Shown piece after piece: positions 30,808-43,590 of a DNA stretch of 64,000 bases; the first letter of the stretch is position 1; every line of letters starts with the position of its first letter. The stretch is from positions 33,703,511 through 33,767,510 of the forward strand of contig NC_056000.1 in assembly GCF_018446385.1 (NCBI RefSeq), in the 5' to 3' direction. Position numbers and translations under genes: made by a program. Under the pieces are notes generated by a model that worked only from the letters and a program-made list of their open reading frames with translations, was not told the DNA's origin and did not search any database. Source of the stretch: Zingiber officinale. Its lineage: Eukaryota > Streptophyta > Magnoliopsida > Zingiberales > Zingiberaceae.

Positions 30808-31375
30808 AGTCGAACGACCACGTTAAAAGTCGAGCGACGACCATAAACTTCTGTCTACGCATTACGACCGTCGAGCGACAACATTAAACTCCGGTCTTCA
30901 CCAACCGTCGAGAGATGGCATTAAACCCCGGTCGTCACCAATCGTCAAGCGGCAACGTTAAACCCCGGACGTCATCAGCAGTCGAGCAGTGACGTTAAAT
31001 CCTGGTCTCCACTGACCGTCGAGCGGTGACGTTAAACACTAGTCTTCACCAACCGTCGAGCGGCGACGTTAAACCCCGGTTGTCACCAACTGTCGAGCGG
31101 TAACATTAAACCCCGGTCGTCATCAGCTATCGAGCGGCGACATTAATCCCCGATCTCCACTGACCATCAAATGACGACATTAAACCCTAGTCTTCACCAA
31201 CCGTCAAGCGGCGATGTTAAACCTTAGTCTTCACTAACTGTCGAGCGGCGACGTTAAACCCTAGTCTTCACTGACCGTCGAGCGGCGACGTTAAACCCCG
31301 ATCTTTGTCAACGGTCGAGTGGCAACCTTATACCCCGGTCTTCGTCAACAATCAAACGACGACCTTAAATCTAAG
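30808..31375 (+). repeat. 37-bp tandem array in the gypsy 3' region
   Basis: About fifteen degenerate units of a CGTCGAGCGGCGACGTTAAA-plus-spacer (CCCCGGTCTTCACCAAC) type, spacing near 37 bp (for example TTAAACCCCG at 30921, 30958 and 30995). Each unit holds a mini-palindrome CGTCG/CGACG. Tandem arrays between pol and the 3' LTR are known in Tat-group elements. Confidence 0.85.
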
Positions 31376-31615
31376 TCTGCGTCTGCAACAACCGAGCGGA
31401 GGATAAAAACCCGAGGCCAATGAAAAATGACTTATCCAAGCAAGTAATAAGATGTCGACCGGTGGGCCACGGAACCCACTTGGAAGTTTTTCGTATTATG
31501 GTAAGTGGTTCGCAATTCAAAAAATATGAAAAGGAAGAGCCGAACGGTGTAGAATGAAATATCGACATTAAATAAAAAGGTTCACCGAACGAGTGACCAT
31601 TCATTTGTTGGTTGA
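31376..31615 (+). other. Gypsy 3' region, no gene seen
   Basis: Non-coding gypsy DNA between the tandem array and the solo LTR E insertion. It continues at 34214. Confidence 0.5.
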
Positions 31616-34213
31616 TACTCGGAATATCGTACTGGTTCCCCTGTACAAAAATTTTGTACAAGTCCTGAACCATTCCTAACAACCTATTGTGTTCTTTAGA
31701 AATTAAATTTAGAATCGTAAACGGAACTTAACATTATTGATTTCCAAATTTAACTTATCTGTTCTTAGATATTTAGATTTGAATCGCAAACGATACTTAA
31801 TATTATAGATCCAAATCCACCTATGTTACAAATTTAATTAAATATTAATTTCAGAAATCGACTTCTAGGTTAAACATGGCGAGCCACTAGGCCTTCTTGG
31901 ATATGGGAGCAACTACCACTTCCTAGACAAAACCTTTCAATGAAATTTAATATTTAATTTCCTTATAGTAATCCTAGGCTTAACCAAAAAGAATAATCGA
32001 ATCAAAAATTTGAAAAACAAAGAAACACAAATTCGAAACAAATCTGAAACCTAGAATCATATGCCTCTTGTGTTTGGTATTTCAAAATCTATACAAAGAA
32101 AACTAGTATGATGCGGAATAGAATTACTAGTTATACCTTTCTTTGTAAGCAACAACCTCTTGATCTTCTATCGTATTCCTCTTCTTATCTCGGACGTCGT
32201 GTGGTGATGATCTACCGAGATGAGAATCCACCCAAGCTACCTTCCTCTCCAAGCAAGATTCGGCCACCTCAATAACTCCAAGAAAGTATGAGGTTCGACC
32301 ACCACCACCAAGCTCCAAGGGATGCTAGAAACAAAGTCTCCTTTCTCTCCTTCTCAAAGCATAATCCGGCCACCACAAGATCTCCAAGAGATGATGTGGT
32401 TTGGCCATAAGAAGAAGAAAGGAGAAGAGGAATAGGGCCGGCCACACCAAGGAAAAAAAGATAGAGAGGAATAATAGAAGATATGTTGTATGGTGAGGCA
32501 CCTTTACCCCCTCTTTTATATTCCTTGGTCTTGGCATATAAGGAAATTTAATTATAATTAAAATTCTCTTATTCTCCTTGTCATTGGTTAATAAGGAAAA
32601 TTTAATTAAAAATTCATTTTAACTCATGCTATGGCCAGCCACACCATCATGCTCCAAATAAGGCAAGTTTTAAACACAAAATTAAAACTTCCTTATTTGT
32701 TTCCGAAAATTTTAAAATAAAAAGTTCTCTAATAATTTTTCCCTTCATGGTTGGTTATAAAAGAAAATTTTATAAATTAAAATCTCTCTATTAAAATATG
32801 TGGATGATTTCCAAAAAGGAAAGTTATCTTTAAAATTAAAAACTTCCTCTCAATCTACAAATAAGGAAAGATATCAAATCTTTTCTTAATCTTTTGTAGA
32901 AACTATAATAGGAAATATTTAATTTTAAAACTTTCTTTTATATCATCAAGATGGTTACAAAAAAGGAAAGTTTTATCAAAAATTAAAATCTTCCTTTTAA
33001 CTACAAATAAGGAAAGATATCAAACCTTTCACTTAATCTTTTGTAGAAAGCTATAAAAGGAAATATTTAAATTTTAAACTCTCTTTTAAAACCATGGCAT
33101 CCACATATGGAAAAATTTTAAACAAAATCCCTTTTATTCTTTACATGATCGGCCACACCAAACTTGGGCTCCAAGCTAGGGCCGACCACCTATACTTGGC
33201 TCAACCTATGGCTTGGTCGGCCCAAGCTTGGACTCCAAGCTTGCTTGGTCGGCCACATAATGGTTGGGTAAGAAGGTGGATATAGGTGGGTATAATACTC
33301 TATAAATAAGAGACTACGATAAGGACCAAGAGGAGCAATTAGTTTTGGTCTCCCAATGAAATTAAGTTTCCCGTGTTCGCCCCGAACACCCAACTTAATT
33401 TCATCAATAATAATTTATACCACTAAAAAATTATTATTGAACTACCGCACCAATCCCAAATTACATTTTGGGCTCCTTCTTATTATTAGTGTGTTAATCT
33501 CCCTGTGTTTAAGATGTCGGATGTCCACTAATTAATTGATTTACTGACAACTCACTTTAATTAATATCTTAGTCCAAGAGTAGTACCACTCAACCTTATT
33601 GTCGTGTCGGACTAAGTCAACCTGCAGGGTTTAACATGACAATCCTTATAAACTCCTCTTGGGGGCATTATCATCCTAGATTACTAGGACACAGTTTCCT
33701 TCTATAATCAACAACACACACTATAAGTAATATCATTTCCCAAATTATTGGGTCTTTTGATTTATCTAGCTAAATCTCGCCCTCTGATAAGTCAAAGAAA
33801 TAAATATTAAATATATGTGCTTGTTATTATATTAGGATTAAGAGCACACACTTCCATAATAACTAAGGTCTTGTTCTGTTATTAAGTCGGTATAAAAAGA
33901 ACTTACCTTAAATTGTCTAGCTCAATATACTTAGAGTGTACTAGTGTAATTTTATAGTTAAGATAAACTAATACCAAATTACACTACGACTATTCCAATG
34001 ATTTGTTCCCTTCCATCTTAGTCATGAGCTACTGTTTATAATTTATAAGAAATTGATAACATGATCTTCTGTGTGTGACACTACACACCATATTATCTAC
34101 AATATAAATTAATTGAACAACTACACTTAACTTGTAGATATTTGACCAATATGATTCTTATTTCTAAGTAAATATTTATACAAAAAGCTAGGCTTTTAGT
34201 ATACATTCCAACA
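31616..34213 (-). repeat. Solo LTR of Copia family E
   Basis: TGTTGGTTGATACTCGG...CATTCCAACA, 2598 bp, flanked by TCATT (31611-31615, 34214-34218). It is homologous over its length to the LTRs of the Copia locus at 38107-55038 and has no PBS or coding interior, so it is a solo LTR left by LTR-LTR recombination. By homology its sense is minus; a TATAAAAG on minus is at 32513-32520. Confidence 0.92.
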
Positions 34214-34249
34214 TCATTAACACTTGCATAATTTTTAAAAGTCTAAAAA

Positions 34250-36340
34250 GGCAGTACAAAAAAGAGACGGGATACACAGGAGCAGACTCACTCAAGATAA
34301 TCCAAAACATCGTCGGGCAGTGACTCGATCATATTGTCCCGACTGATGACCTTGTTTGTTAAACCGATGAGAATATAGTCGTCGTCCTTAAGTTGGTCGA
34401 GCGTCCCATCGATCGCAAAATTAAAAAGGTGGAGCGCCTGATCGGTGACCTTGTTGTTGAAGGTGTCCGAGCGAAGATACCCATTTCATGAGCTCAAACC
34501 GGTCGGACTCCCTACCCTGATAAGTCTTGAGGGATGCTCGGGATGTCTGCAGCCCTGCCGTCAACTGGGCCAGCTCTTCATCCTTGGCATCGAGCTAGGC
34601 CTTCGCTACAGACCGATCGATCAACCTACCCTCTCACTCGGCGTTCAGCACGGCCTCCACCTCCTTTAGGTTCTGAGTCACCACCCGAAACTCTTTATTT
34701 TTTATCTCCAAGTCTTCGATAGCCCGAAGCTTCCTAGTGTTGGCCGAGTGGATATTAGACTCAAAGGAGCTGACCTATTTATTAAGCCGAGCCAATTACG
34801 TGGCCTGCTCGGCTCTTTTGCCCTTCTCCGCCTCTAGCGGATCGGAGCTCTTCTTCAGATCGACCCTTAGTTGGGTCATTTCAGCGCTCATCTGCTCCAT
34901 ACGCGCCTGAGAAGCCATCTCCTGGCCACTTGGGGAGCATAAGTGCTGGACTTCGTGCTCCAGATAGGTGAGCCTATGGCACATGGTCAGGCTCTCTACC
35001 CAGTACTGCAACGACAATAGAGTTATAAAAGTTGAACGGATAAAAAAGAAGAAAAGATAGGTATACATATCCCAGTGGATATCTGGGTGTGGCTGTTGGC
35101 GAGTTCCCCTTGAGCAATAACCGCCACACGGGCTCTATCATTGGCCCATATTTGTGCGAGCGACCCTTGGATCCTGATTTGGTGCTCGAGGATGCAGGAT
35201 GCTGGGTCATCCACGCCCATGGGCAAGTGGATGATTGTCTTTATTGACCTCAGTCCGCTCGGACCAGAAGGTTCAGAAGTTGCCCTACCCATGGGCTAGG
35301 CAAAGGAGACCGGTGGGATGCGGGACACCTATGCCACTAGCAAAGGCGATGACATGAAGGCAATCGGCGACGCGCAAATCGCCCCTTAAGGCAACCCAGA
35401 CAGTGAAGGTGTCCGGTCTGATGATAGGGACACAAGGAGTTCCACGATCCCCTGCTCGAGAGGTAGAAGTGAAGTCTCACCCCGTTCAGAGGAGGGTCTA
35501 GAGATGACCATTGTTGGGGTATGCAGGGCTAAAGTTACAGATCGGAAGGACCACTCCGGTCGACGTCTCTTGCATTGTCAAAGGGACTCACCGGAGGTGG
35601 CCGACTCTAAGGTGACCACGATAGAGACCATTGACGGTCGAACAGGTGGAAGATCCGTTGTTGCAGCCGCTACATCGCTCGCGGCCATCTGACTTCTTCC
35701 AACTCCACTCCCCGGCACCTGTGTTCCTTCCTCGCCGAGTGGATCCTCATTGGAGCTGATCAACTGCAAACCGTGGCTCTCCATCTCGGCTACGACCATA
35801 GCATTGATGTCTGCGTCCGCGAGCTTGCACTTGCCAGCCAGACGTGCTCGCAACATGATTCGAGTTGCACAAAAGGAGGAAAAATCAGTTAGATTCAAAG
35901 GTTGGGAGAAAGAAACAGTATATACCTAGGCTAGACGGAAGCTTAGTACGGATCGGGCTCAAGCTGAACACGTAGAGGATACCCTCCAGCAGCAACTTGT
36001 GGATGCGGTACTTCTAACCGACCAAGATTGAAGCTGCATGGAGGTAGTCCGATCGGATTTTGTACTTCTTCAGCTCCGAAGGGTTCGACACTTCTAGCTG
36101 CCAGCTGGTCGAGAAATCTGACCACTCGGGAAGGCGAACAAAGTAGTCTCTCCAATGCTTGTTGGAGAATGGCATCTTATTAAAGAAAACTAAGCCCACT
36201 CAGGCTTAGAAGAAAAAAGTCTCTGGCTCGGATAATTTTGGATAATAGAAATAATAGAAGAGTCAAGGGGTCAGAGGAATGTCGTGCAGGCGGAACAGGA
36301 CGACGACCCCGGACAGCAGCCGAAAAGAGTTCAACACTAA
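34250..36340 (-). pseudogene. Antisense ORF of the Tat gypsy element ('putative gypsy type transposon' domain)
   Basis: On the minus strand, decayed frames from about 36340 down to 34250 resemble the plant proteins annotated as 'putative gypsy type transposon'. An N-terminal block (VVLFRLHDIPLTP, then FFNKMPFSNKHWRDYFVRLPEW.FSTSW, about 36060-36300) is followed by SELKKYKIRSDYLHAASIL. After a Pro/Ser-rich middle come helical, Glu/Lys-rich coiled-coil text (YLEHEVQHL, ARMEQMSAEMTQLRVDLKKSSDPLEAEKGKRAEQA, 34796-35000) and more heptads to 34500. It lies between integrase and the 3' LTR and runs opposite to gag-pol, as in Tat elements. Stops and frameshifts break it. Function in the family is unknown. 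Confidence 0.65.
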
Positions 36341-36483
36341 TTGATGGAAAGAAATGTTGAAATATTTACAAACGACGGGAAAAAAGGGTGGACCGGGAAC
36401 TGTAGACCGACGGTAAACCAATCCCTAAAGAAACATAGAGCACCTCGCGGTGGTTCATACGGCCGATCGGAAGCAGAAGGAAC

Positions 36484-37585
36484 TATTGGATCGATGAGTT
36501 CGATAGAGGGGGTGAATATCGATTTAAAACTTGTCGAAAGTACGCAGCGGAAAAGTAAATGCAAAAGAATAAGGCAATGCTAACAAGAGTCATTTTTTAC
36601 TTGGTTCGGAGCCTTTGTCGACTCCTACTCCAAGGCCCGCACACAAGGGTGCTTTCGATGGGCAATCCACTAGCAATTCAAATATTTGATTACAAATTAA
36701 ATTACAGGAATGCTAAAAGAAAAGCAATACCGACAAAAGGAAGAAAACAAAAGAAACAGCGCGTGGTCGAAGTAGCTTCGCAACGTCGCAGGAGCACGGG
36801 AGAGCAGATTCTAAGTTGTTGTTCTGGCTCTAGTCTTGACCCTCCTTATAAAGGAGGTTCGGGGCGCCTGGAACCTTCAGGGCACCCTGGTTGTGACGTA
36901 GCCGGACCAATCAATGAGCTCCACGCGGCGAAATGACGTTGAGGATAATTTTTCACCTCCGGACGCCCGAATCCATCCCGGGTGCCTAGATCCATCTCAG
37001 GCACTCGGACCCCAGTTTTCCAGCAGCTTCCTTCCTACAAGAAAATGTTAGTCCGGAGGCAAATATATAATACATATATCTTGCAAAATAAAGTGTTAGC
37101 ACAGTTCAAGTTTAACAAGTAGAGTATTAATTAGATTCCGTCTCTCCGAGACCGGAATCTAGTCAAGATCTCAACTTAGAGTTCTGAAATGGTTCTAAGT
37201 CGAATCGGCACCTAAGTTCCCTTCTCGGGAATGCGTCCTCACAGTCACTCCCCTCCAGTGACTTGCCTTCATTTACCTGCCAGACGTCCGGTCAGCCCTT
37301 CGACCCGTCTGGGATTCGTGTCAGCTATCCGGTCAGCCCGTCGACCTGGCTGGACTTCGTGCCAAACGTCCGGTCAGCCCGTCGACCCGTTTGGACTTCG
37401 TGCCAGCTATCCGGTCGGCCCGTCGACCTAGCTGGGCTTCGTGTCATACATCAGGTCAGCCCGTCAACCTGTCTGAGCTTCTCCTGCACACTCGGTCAGA
37501 GTGTTAGATAATCACAAAACTAACTTAACCTATTTTGTCATTCATCAAAACTTGAGTTAGACCGTTAGTGATAACTGCACCAACA
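36484..37585 (-). repeat. Solo LTR D1
   Basis: 1102 bp, TATTGG...CACCAACA, exact target duplication GGAAC (36479-36483, 37586-37590). Orientation is inferred as minus from a TTTATAAG TATA box at about 36845-36852 (minus), with GC-rich inverted repeats just upstream of it (36860-37015). No internal part is left. Confidence 0.85.
37275..37490 (-). repeat. 41-bp hairpin array with compensatory arms in LTR D1
   Basis: Five units of a conserved TCCGGTCAGCCCGTCGACC core. The bases at both edges vary together: CCAGACG/CGTCTGG, CCAAACG/CGTTTGG, CCAGCTA/TAGCTGG, plus two partly decayed pairs. The matching array in D2 is at 55480-55680. Confidence 0.82.
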
Positions 37586-38106
37586 GGAACAATGATTTAA
37601 TAATCAGGGGGGAACTCATAAGTGTTGGATCGTGATGCACATGAGAGGGAGGTGAATCACATGGTTTTCAAAACACTTCTTTTTCTGTTTTAAAAGCTCG
37701 AGTACACAGCGGAAAGTAAAAGAAAAGTAACACGAAGAATACAAGCGATTTTTTACTTAGTTCAGAGCCTTCGGCGATTCCTACTCCAAGACTCAGGTCC
37801 CACCGACCTATCTATGGGAAATACACTAAAAATCTCTTCCGGTACCCACGGAAGAGAGAATTGAGTACAAAAGGTTAGGTCAAGTGCAACACACTGCACT
37901 TGTCCTTTGATAGTAATTAAGTATAAAAGAAAACATTACCAACACTCTTTATGGATCAAAATGAGAGCTCTTCTTGTGCTGATGTCTGTTTGTCGGCGCG
38001 ATCGAAACTCCTCGGATCAGTTGTCAGGCTTAGTAGCTTAGTAGTAGAGTCGTAGTAGTAACCGGAAGCAGTCGGAAGCTCAAATGTGCGCGCAATAGCT
38101 CGTATG

Positions 38107-40515
38107 TGTTGGTTGCTACTCGGAAAACCTATAGGTTCCACTGTACAAAAATTTTGTACAAAGGTCTGAACCTTTTCTTAGCTACCATGTGTTCTTTTAA
38201 ATTAAATTTTGGATCGCCTGCAGAACTTAACACGTTTGATCCAAAACTTAATCTATTTGTTCTTTTAGGTTTTGACTTGGATCTCCTGCGGAACTTAACA
38301 CGTTCGACCCAAGTCTCCTTAAGTTATTAATTCCATTAAATATTAATTTCCATAATTGGTTCCCAGTACTGACGTGGCGAGGCACATGGCCTTCTTGGAT
38401 ATGGGAGCAACCACCACCGACTAGACAAAACCTTTTATAGAAATCTAATATTTAATTTCCTAAAATAACTTTAGGTTAACCAAAGAGAACAATCAAATCA
38501 CAAGGAAAAGAAAAAACAAAAGAACACAACATCGAAAAACATATTCGAAATTCTAGAACGTAAGCCTCTTGTATTTGGTATTATTTCCATAAATAACTAG
38601 CATGATGCGGAAATAAAAATTACTAGTTATACCTTGTAGAAAAACCTCTTGATCTTCTACCGTATTCCTCTTCTAACCTCGGACGTTGTGTGGGCAACGA
38701 TCTACCGAGATGAGAAACCACCAACCACCTTCTTCTCCTCCAAGTAAGGTTCGGCCACAAAGGAAAACTTCACCAAGGAGAAAAACCAAAATACTAACCA
38801 AGCTCCATGAGATGCTAGCTTTCTCTCCTTCTTCTTCTTCTTCTCCAAGTAGTATCCGGCCTCCACAAGAGCTCCAAGCAATAGAAAGTTTTGGCCACCA
38901 CAATGAGGAAGAAGAGAAGAGATGATGGCCGGCCACAACACCAAGGAAAAGAGGGAGAGAAAATAATAGAGGTTGTGTCTCATGAAGGCACCCTCACCCC
39001 TTCTTTTATATTCCTTGGCCTAGGCAAATTAGGAAATTTAATTACAATAAAATTTCCTCAATTTCCTTGACATGATTTAATTGAGAAAAATAAAATAAAA
39101 TTTCCCAAATAAACCTACATTGGCCGGCCACATCATTGGAGAACAAATTGGACAAGTTTCAATCAACAATTAAAACTTCCTAATTTGTTTTCGAAAATTT
39201 TAAAAAATAAAATTTCTCTTTAAAAATCTCTTCATGGTTGATAAAAGGAAATTTCTATAATTTTAATTTTATCAACATGTGAATAATTTTAAAGAGAAAA
39301 TAAAATATCTCACCAATATACAAATAAGGAAAGAGATCTAATCTCTTTCTTTAATCTTTTGTAGATCTTTTATAAGAGAGATATTTTAATTTAAATTCTC
39401 TTTAATAAATTATTTCTTCCACATAATAAAAATTAAAATTAAAATTCCTTTTTAATTTAATTTGGCCGGCCCCCACTAGCTTGGGTTCAAGTTAGGGCCG
39501 GCCACCCAAATTCATACCTAGGCCGGCCCTAGCTTGTTCCCAAGCTAGCTTGGCCGGCCTCTATTAGGTGGGTATAAAAGGTGGGTATAGGTGGGTATAG
39601 AACTCTACAAATAAGAGGCTACGATAGGGACCGAGAGGAGGAATTGGTTTTGGTCTCCCGATAAAATTAAGCATCCCGTGTTCGCCCCGAACACACAACT
39701 TAATTTTATCAATGATAATTCATTCCACTAGAGAACTATCATTGAACTACCGCACCAATCTCAAATTACATTTTTGGGCTCCTTCTTATTATGAGTGTGT
39801 TAGTCTCCCTGTGTTTAAGATATCGAATGTCCACTAATTAAGTGAGTTACTGACAACTCATTTAATTAATATCTAAGTCCAAGAGTAGTACCACTCAACC
39901 TTATTATCATGTCGGACTAAGTCCACCTGCAGGGTTTAACATGACAATCTTTATGAGCTCCTCTTGGGGACATTATCAATCTAGTATCTCTAGGACACAG
40001 TTTCCTTCTATAATCAACAACACACTATAAGTGATACCATTTCCCAACTTATCGGGCTTATTGATTCATCGAACTAAATCTCACCCATTGATAAATTAAA
40101 GAAATAAATATCAAATATATGTGCTTGTTATTATATTAGGATTAAGATCACACACTTCCATAATAACCGAGGTCTTTGTTTCTTTATAAAATCAGTATAA
40201 AAGAAACGACCTCAAATGGTCCTACTCAATACACTCTAAGTGTACTAGTGTAATTATACAGTCAAGATAAACTGATACCTAAATACACTACGACCTTCTA
40301 ATGGTTTGTTCCTTTCCATTTTGGTCGTGAGCTACTGTTTATAATTTATAAGGTACTGATAACATTATCTTCTGCATATGACACCACATGCTATGTTATT
40401 TACAATATAAATTAATTGAACAACTACAAACAAATGTAGATGATTTGACCAAATGTGATTCTTTATTCAAGACAAATGTTTACAAAAGCTTAGGCTTTCA
40501 GTATACACTCCAACA
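38107..40515 (-). repeat. 3' LTR of Copia E
   Basis: 2409 bp. TATAAAAG on minus at 39003-39010. U3 (39010-40515) includes several GGCCGGCC palindromes at 39464-39560 and an inverted pair CTAGCTTG/CAAGCTAG. Confidence 0.92.
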
Positions 40516-40542
40516 ATCTCCCACTTATACTAATGACTAAGC
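40488..40542 (-). repeat. Inverted repeat bracketing the polypurine tract of Copia E
   Basis: GCTTAG (40488-40493) pairs with CTAAGC (40537-40542), and AGTATA (40500-40505) with TATACT (40526-40531), enclosing the LTR edge and the tract (GTGGGAGAT on minus). Confidence 0.65.
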
Positions 40543-40911
40543 TGCCATATCTTCTACCATACATCTGATTCTCATTCCCTCCACATGCCGATCAAAAGCT
40601 TTCGCCGGAAGGGCCTTAGTGAAAGGATCTGCCAGGTTATCCGCTGATGTAATCTTGGCGATGACAACTTCTCCTCGCTTCACGACATCTCGTATCAGGT
40701 GGTACTTGCGCTCTATTTGTTTACTTGCCTTATGGGCTCGTGGTTCCTTCGAGTTTGCAACTGCACCACTATTATCACAATAAATTGTGATGATTTTGGG
40801 CAAACCAGGAATCACATCTAAGTCCATTAGAAAGTTCCTGAGCCATACTGTTTCTTTAGCTGCCTCAGAGGCTGCTACATACTCGACTTCCATGGTTGAG
40901 TCCAAACGCAT
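40537..40911 (-). pseudogene. Copia E RNase H
   Basis: 124 open codons: STMEVEYVAASEAAKETVWL (catalytic Glu context), ITIYCDNSGAVANSKEP (catalytic Asp), ERKYHLIRDVVKRGEVVI and NLADPFTKALPAKAF. This is the standard Copia C-terminal RNase H end, with the stop at 40537-40539. The domain's N-terminal part is degraded in 40912-41190. Confidence 0.88.
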
Positions 40912-41190
40912 TTTCGCTTAACACTCCTCCATGAAATGGCTCCACCTCCTAAAGTAAACACATAGCTGATGTAGACTTCTGTTATCCCTATCGATTGAAA
41001 ATCAACTGTAACCCACGGGGAGCGGATCGTCTGCATGGTAAACTAGCATATAATCTCTAGTCCTTCTCGGTACTTTAATATATGCTTTACCGCATTCCAA
41101 TGTCCTTGTCCAGGTTACTCGATATCTGCTGACCATGCCCACGGTAAAATAGATATCGGGTCTCGTATAGCATTGCATACATTAGGCTTC

Positions 41191-42122
41191 CTACGGTTGA
41201 AGCAGAACCGCTTTCATGTCCTCTATCTCTTTCGATGTCTTTGGAGACATCTCTTTAGATAAAGCTACTCCATGTCTAAAAGGTAAGAAACCTTTCTTGG
41301 AAACCTGCATGCTAAAACGAGCAAGGATTGTATTTATATATGAAGCTTGGGACAGACACAACATTCTTTTCATACGATCCCTTATAACTTTGATCCCAAG
41401 AATATGTGCACAATCTCCTAAGTCCTTCATATCAAATTGTTTGGACAACCATACCCTTACGTCTGATAATACCTTGACATTGTTGCCAATTAACAAAATA
41501 TCATCTACGTATAGTACAAGAAATACCACCATGTTTCCGTTACACTTCTTGTATACACAAGACTCATCCGGACACTGAATAAATCCATACGACTAGATTA
41601 CTTCATTAAACCGGATGTTCCAAGACCTTGAAGCTTGCTTCAGTCCATAAATGGACCGATTGAGCTTGCACACTAGATGCTCTTTGCCTTTTTCAATGAA
41701 CCCTTCTGGTTGCTTCATATGAATGTTCTCTTCAAGACTTCCATTAAGGAAAGGCATCTTGACATCCATTTGCCAAATCTCATAATCCATATGAGCGTGA
41801 ATGGATAAGAGTATCCGGATAGACTTAAGCATGGCTACGGTGAAAAGGTCTCCTCATAATCGATTCCCTCTTTCGAGTGTACCCTTTCGCAACAAGCCTA
41901 GCTTTGAAGGTCTCTACCTTCCGTCATCCCTCTTTTCCTTTTGTAGATCCACTTGCATCCAACGGCTTTTACACCATCGGTGGTTCTACAAGCTCCGACT
42001 TTATTAGAGTACATAGAATCTATTTCGAATTCATTGCCTTTTGCCAAGATCTTGCATCTATATCTTGGAGTGCTTTCGTATGTTCGTGGATCAGGTTCAT
42101 GTTTACCCGGGATCAAGTCCAA
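41191..42122 (-). pseudogene. Copia E reverse transcriptase, in three frames
   Basis: Piece 1 (42122-41898): AVGCKWIYKRKRG. Piece 2 (41832-41593): IWQMDVKMPFLNGSLEENIHM, VCKLNRSIYGLKQASRSW. Piece 3 (41532-41191): the catalytic LYVDDILLIGN, WLSKQFDMKDLGDCAHILG and LCLSQASYINTIL. The catalytic D-D pair is intact but frameshifts separate the parts. Confidence 0.88.
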
Positions 42123-42309
42123 GACTCTCCCAAAACATGAATCTTTCAGTTTGCCTTACAACCCTCTACGACGAGGCACTGTCGTGGTTGTGTATCATGT
42201 GTGACACGTGTTGCGGTCTCTTGTGGTACTTCATCTTGTCCTGTGGTGCTGAAGTAGACATGTCCTCTCTAAGTTCTTCTAAAACAACTTTGCTCTTGGG
42301 CTTGTGATC

Positions 42310-43155
42310 CATTATATAGTCTTCTTCTAAAAACTAGGCATTGGTGCTAACAATGACCTTCGGTCTTTAGGACTATAAAATAAACCACCTTCGTTCCTTT
42401 GGGATATCCTACAAACACACGAACTTCTACGGATTCTAACTTATCAAGATCTGGTTTCAGACATGTGTTGGACTACTCCAAATCCAATATGTCTTAGACT
42501 GGGCTTTAGCCCATTCCACAATTCTATGGGAGTAGAAGAAGCGATTTAGAAGGTACTAAGTTTAAAACGTATCACTATGTTTCCAAAGCATATCCCAAAA
42601 CGAATTTGGTAATTCGAAAACTCATCATTGATCTAACCATCTCCATAAGAGTCCTATTCCTTCGCTCGCTACACCATTCTATTGGGGTGCAGACAATTGG
42701 GATTGAATCCCGGCCTCGATAAGTAATTCGAAACTCTCCTAAGAGGTATTCGCCACCACGATCAGTAGTAGTGTCTTGATACTTTTACCTAGTCGTTTCT
42801 CCACATCAGCCTTGTATTCTTTGAACTTATCAAAGCACTCGGACTTGCGGCGCATTAGGTAAATATATCCATATCTTGAATAATCGTCTATGAAAGAGAC
42901 AAAATATTCAAAACCTCCTCTTGCCTGGACAGACATAGGACCACACAAATCAGAGTGAACAAATTCTAACACTTCTTTGGCTCTATACCCCTTGGCCTTG
43001 AACGACCTCTTGGTCATTTTACCTTCCAAGCAGGATTCACAAGTTGGAAAATTTTCCAACTCAAATGAACTCAAAAGTCCATCGGCTATAAGCCTCTGAA
43101 TCCTTCTTAAGTTAATATGACCAAGCCTTAGATGCCAAAGATATGTTTGGTTCAT
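42310..43155 (-). pseudogene. Copia E integrase
   Basis: The GAG-pre-integrase zinc finger (WHLRLGHINLRRIQRL ... CESCLEGK) is followed by FVHSDLCGPM (catalytic Asp) and YFVSFIDDYSRYGYIYLM (second region). The long frame ends at 42739; beyond it the rest of the core appears in other frames to about 42310. Confidence 0.85.
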
Positions 43156-43164
43156 CTCCGAAGG

Positions 43165-43590
43165 TTATTTTCTCTTATTAGAGTTAGAAGATGAGTTATA
43201 AATTTTCATGTTTTGCTTTGTGGAAGAAATTGGATTTAAAGTATACAAATTGCCAACTAATGCACCAGAACAGATAATCACTTTATTTCTTTTAATAACT
43301 ACATCGTTACTGAAAGAAACTGAATATCCATCTAAAAACAGTTTAGAAACTGAAATTAAATTCTTTCTAAAACTGGGTACATAAAGACAATTTCTTAAAA
43401 TCAAATTTCTATTTCTACTAAAAGATAAGTAGACGTCTCCAACTGCAACAGCTGCCACCTTAGTAGCATTGCCCATGTAGACGGTAATTTCTCCTTCAGA
43501 TAGTCGTTGGGTTTCCTGGAACCCCTGCAAGGAATTGCAGACATGATCAGTGGCTCCCGTATCTACACACCAGGTGCTGGTAGATAACAC
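43165..43590 (-). pseudogene. Copia E aspartic protease
   Basis: WCVDTGATDHVCNSLQGF (active-site D-T-G), VYMGNATKVAAVAVGDV, LILRNCLYVPSFRKNLISVSKL. This is the Copia gag-pol protease pattern. The frame ends at 43165, just before the integrase zinc finger, with a frameshift between. Confidence 0.87.

Noticed and set aside
31371..31682. Minus-strand 103-codon ORF
   Set aside because: Crosses the border between gypsy DNA and the solo LTR E, so it is accidental.
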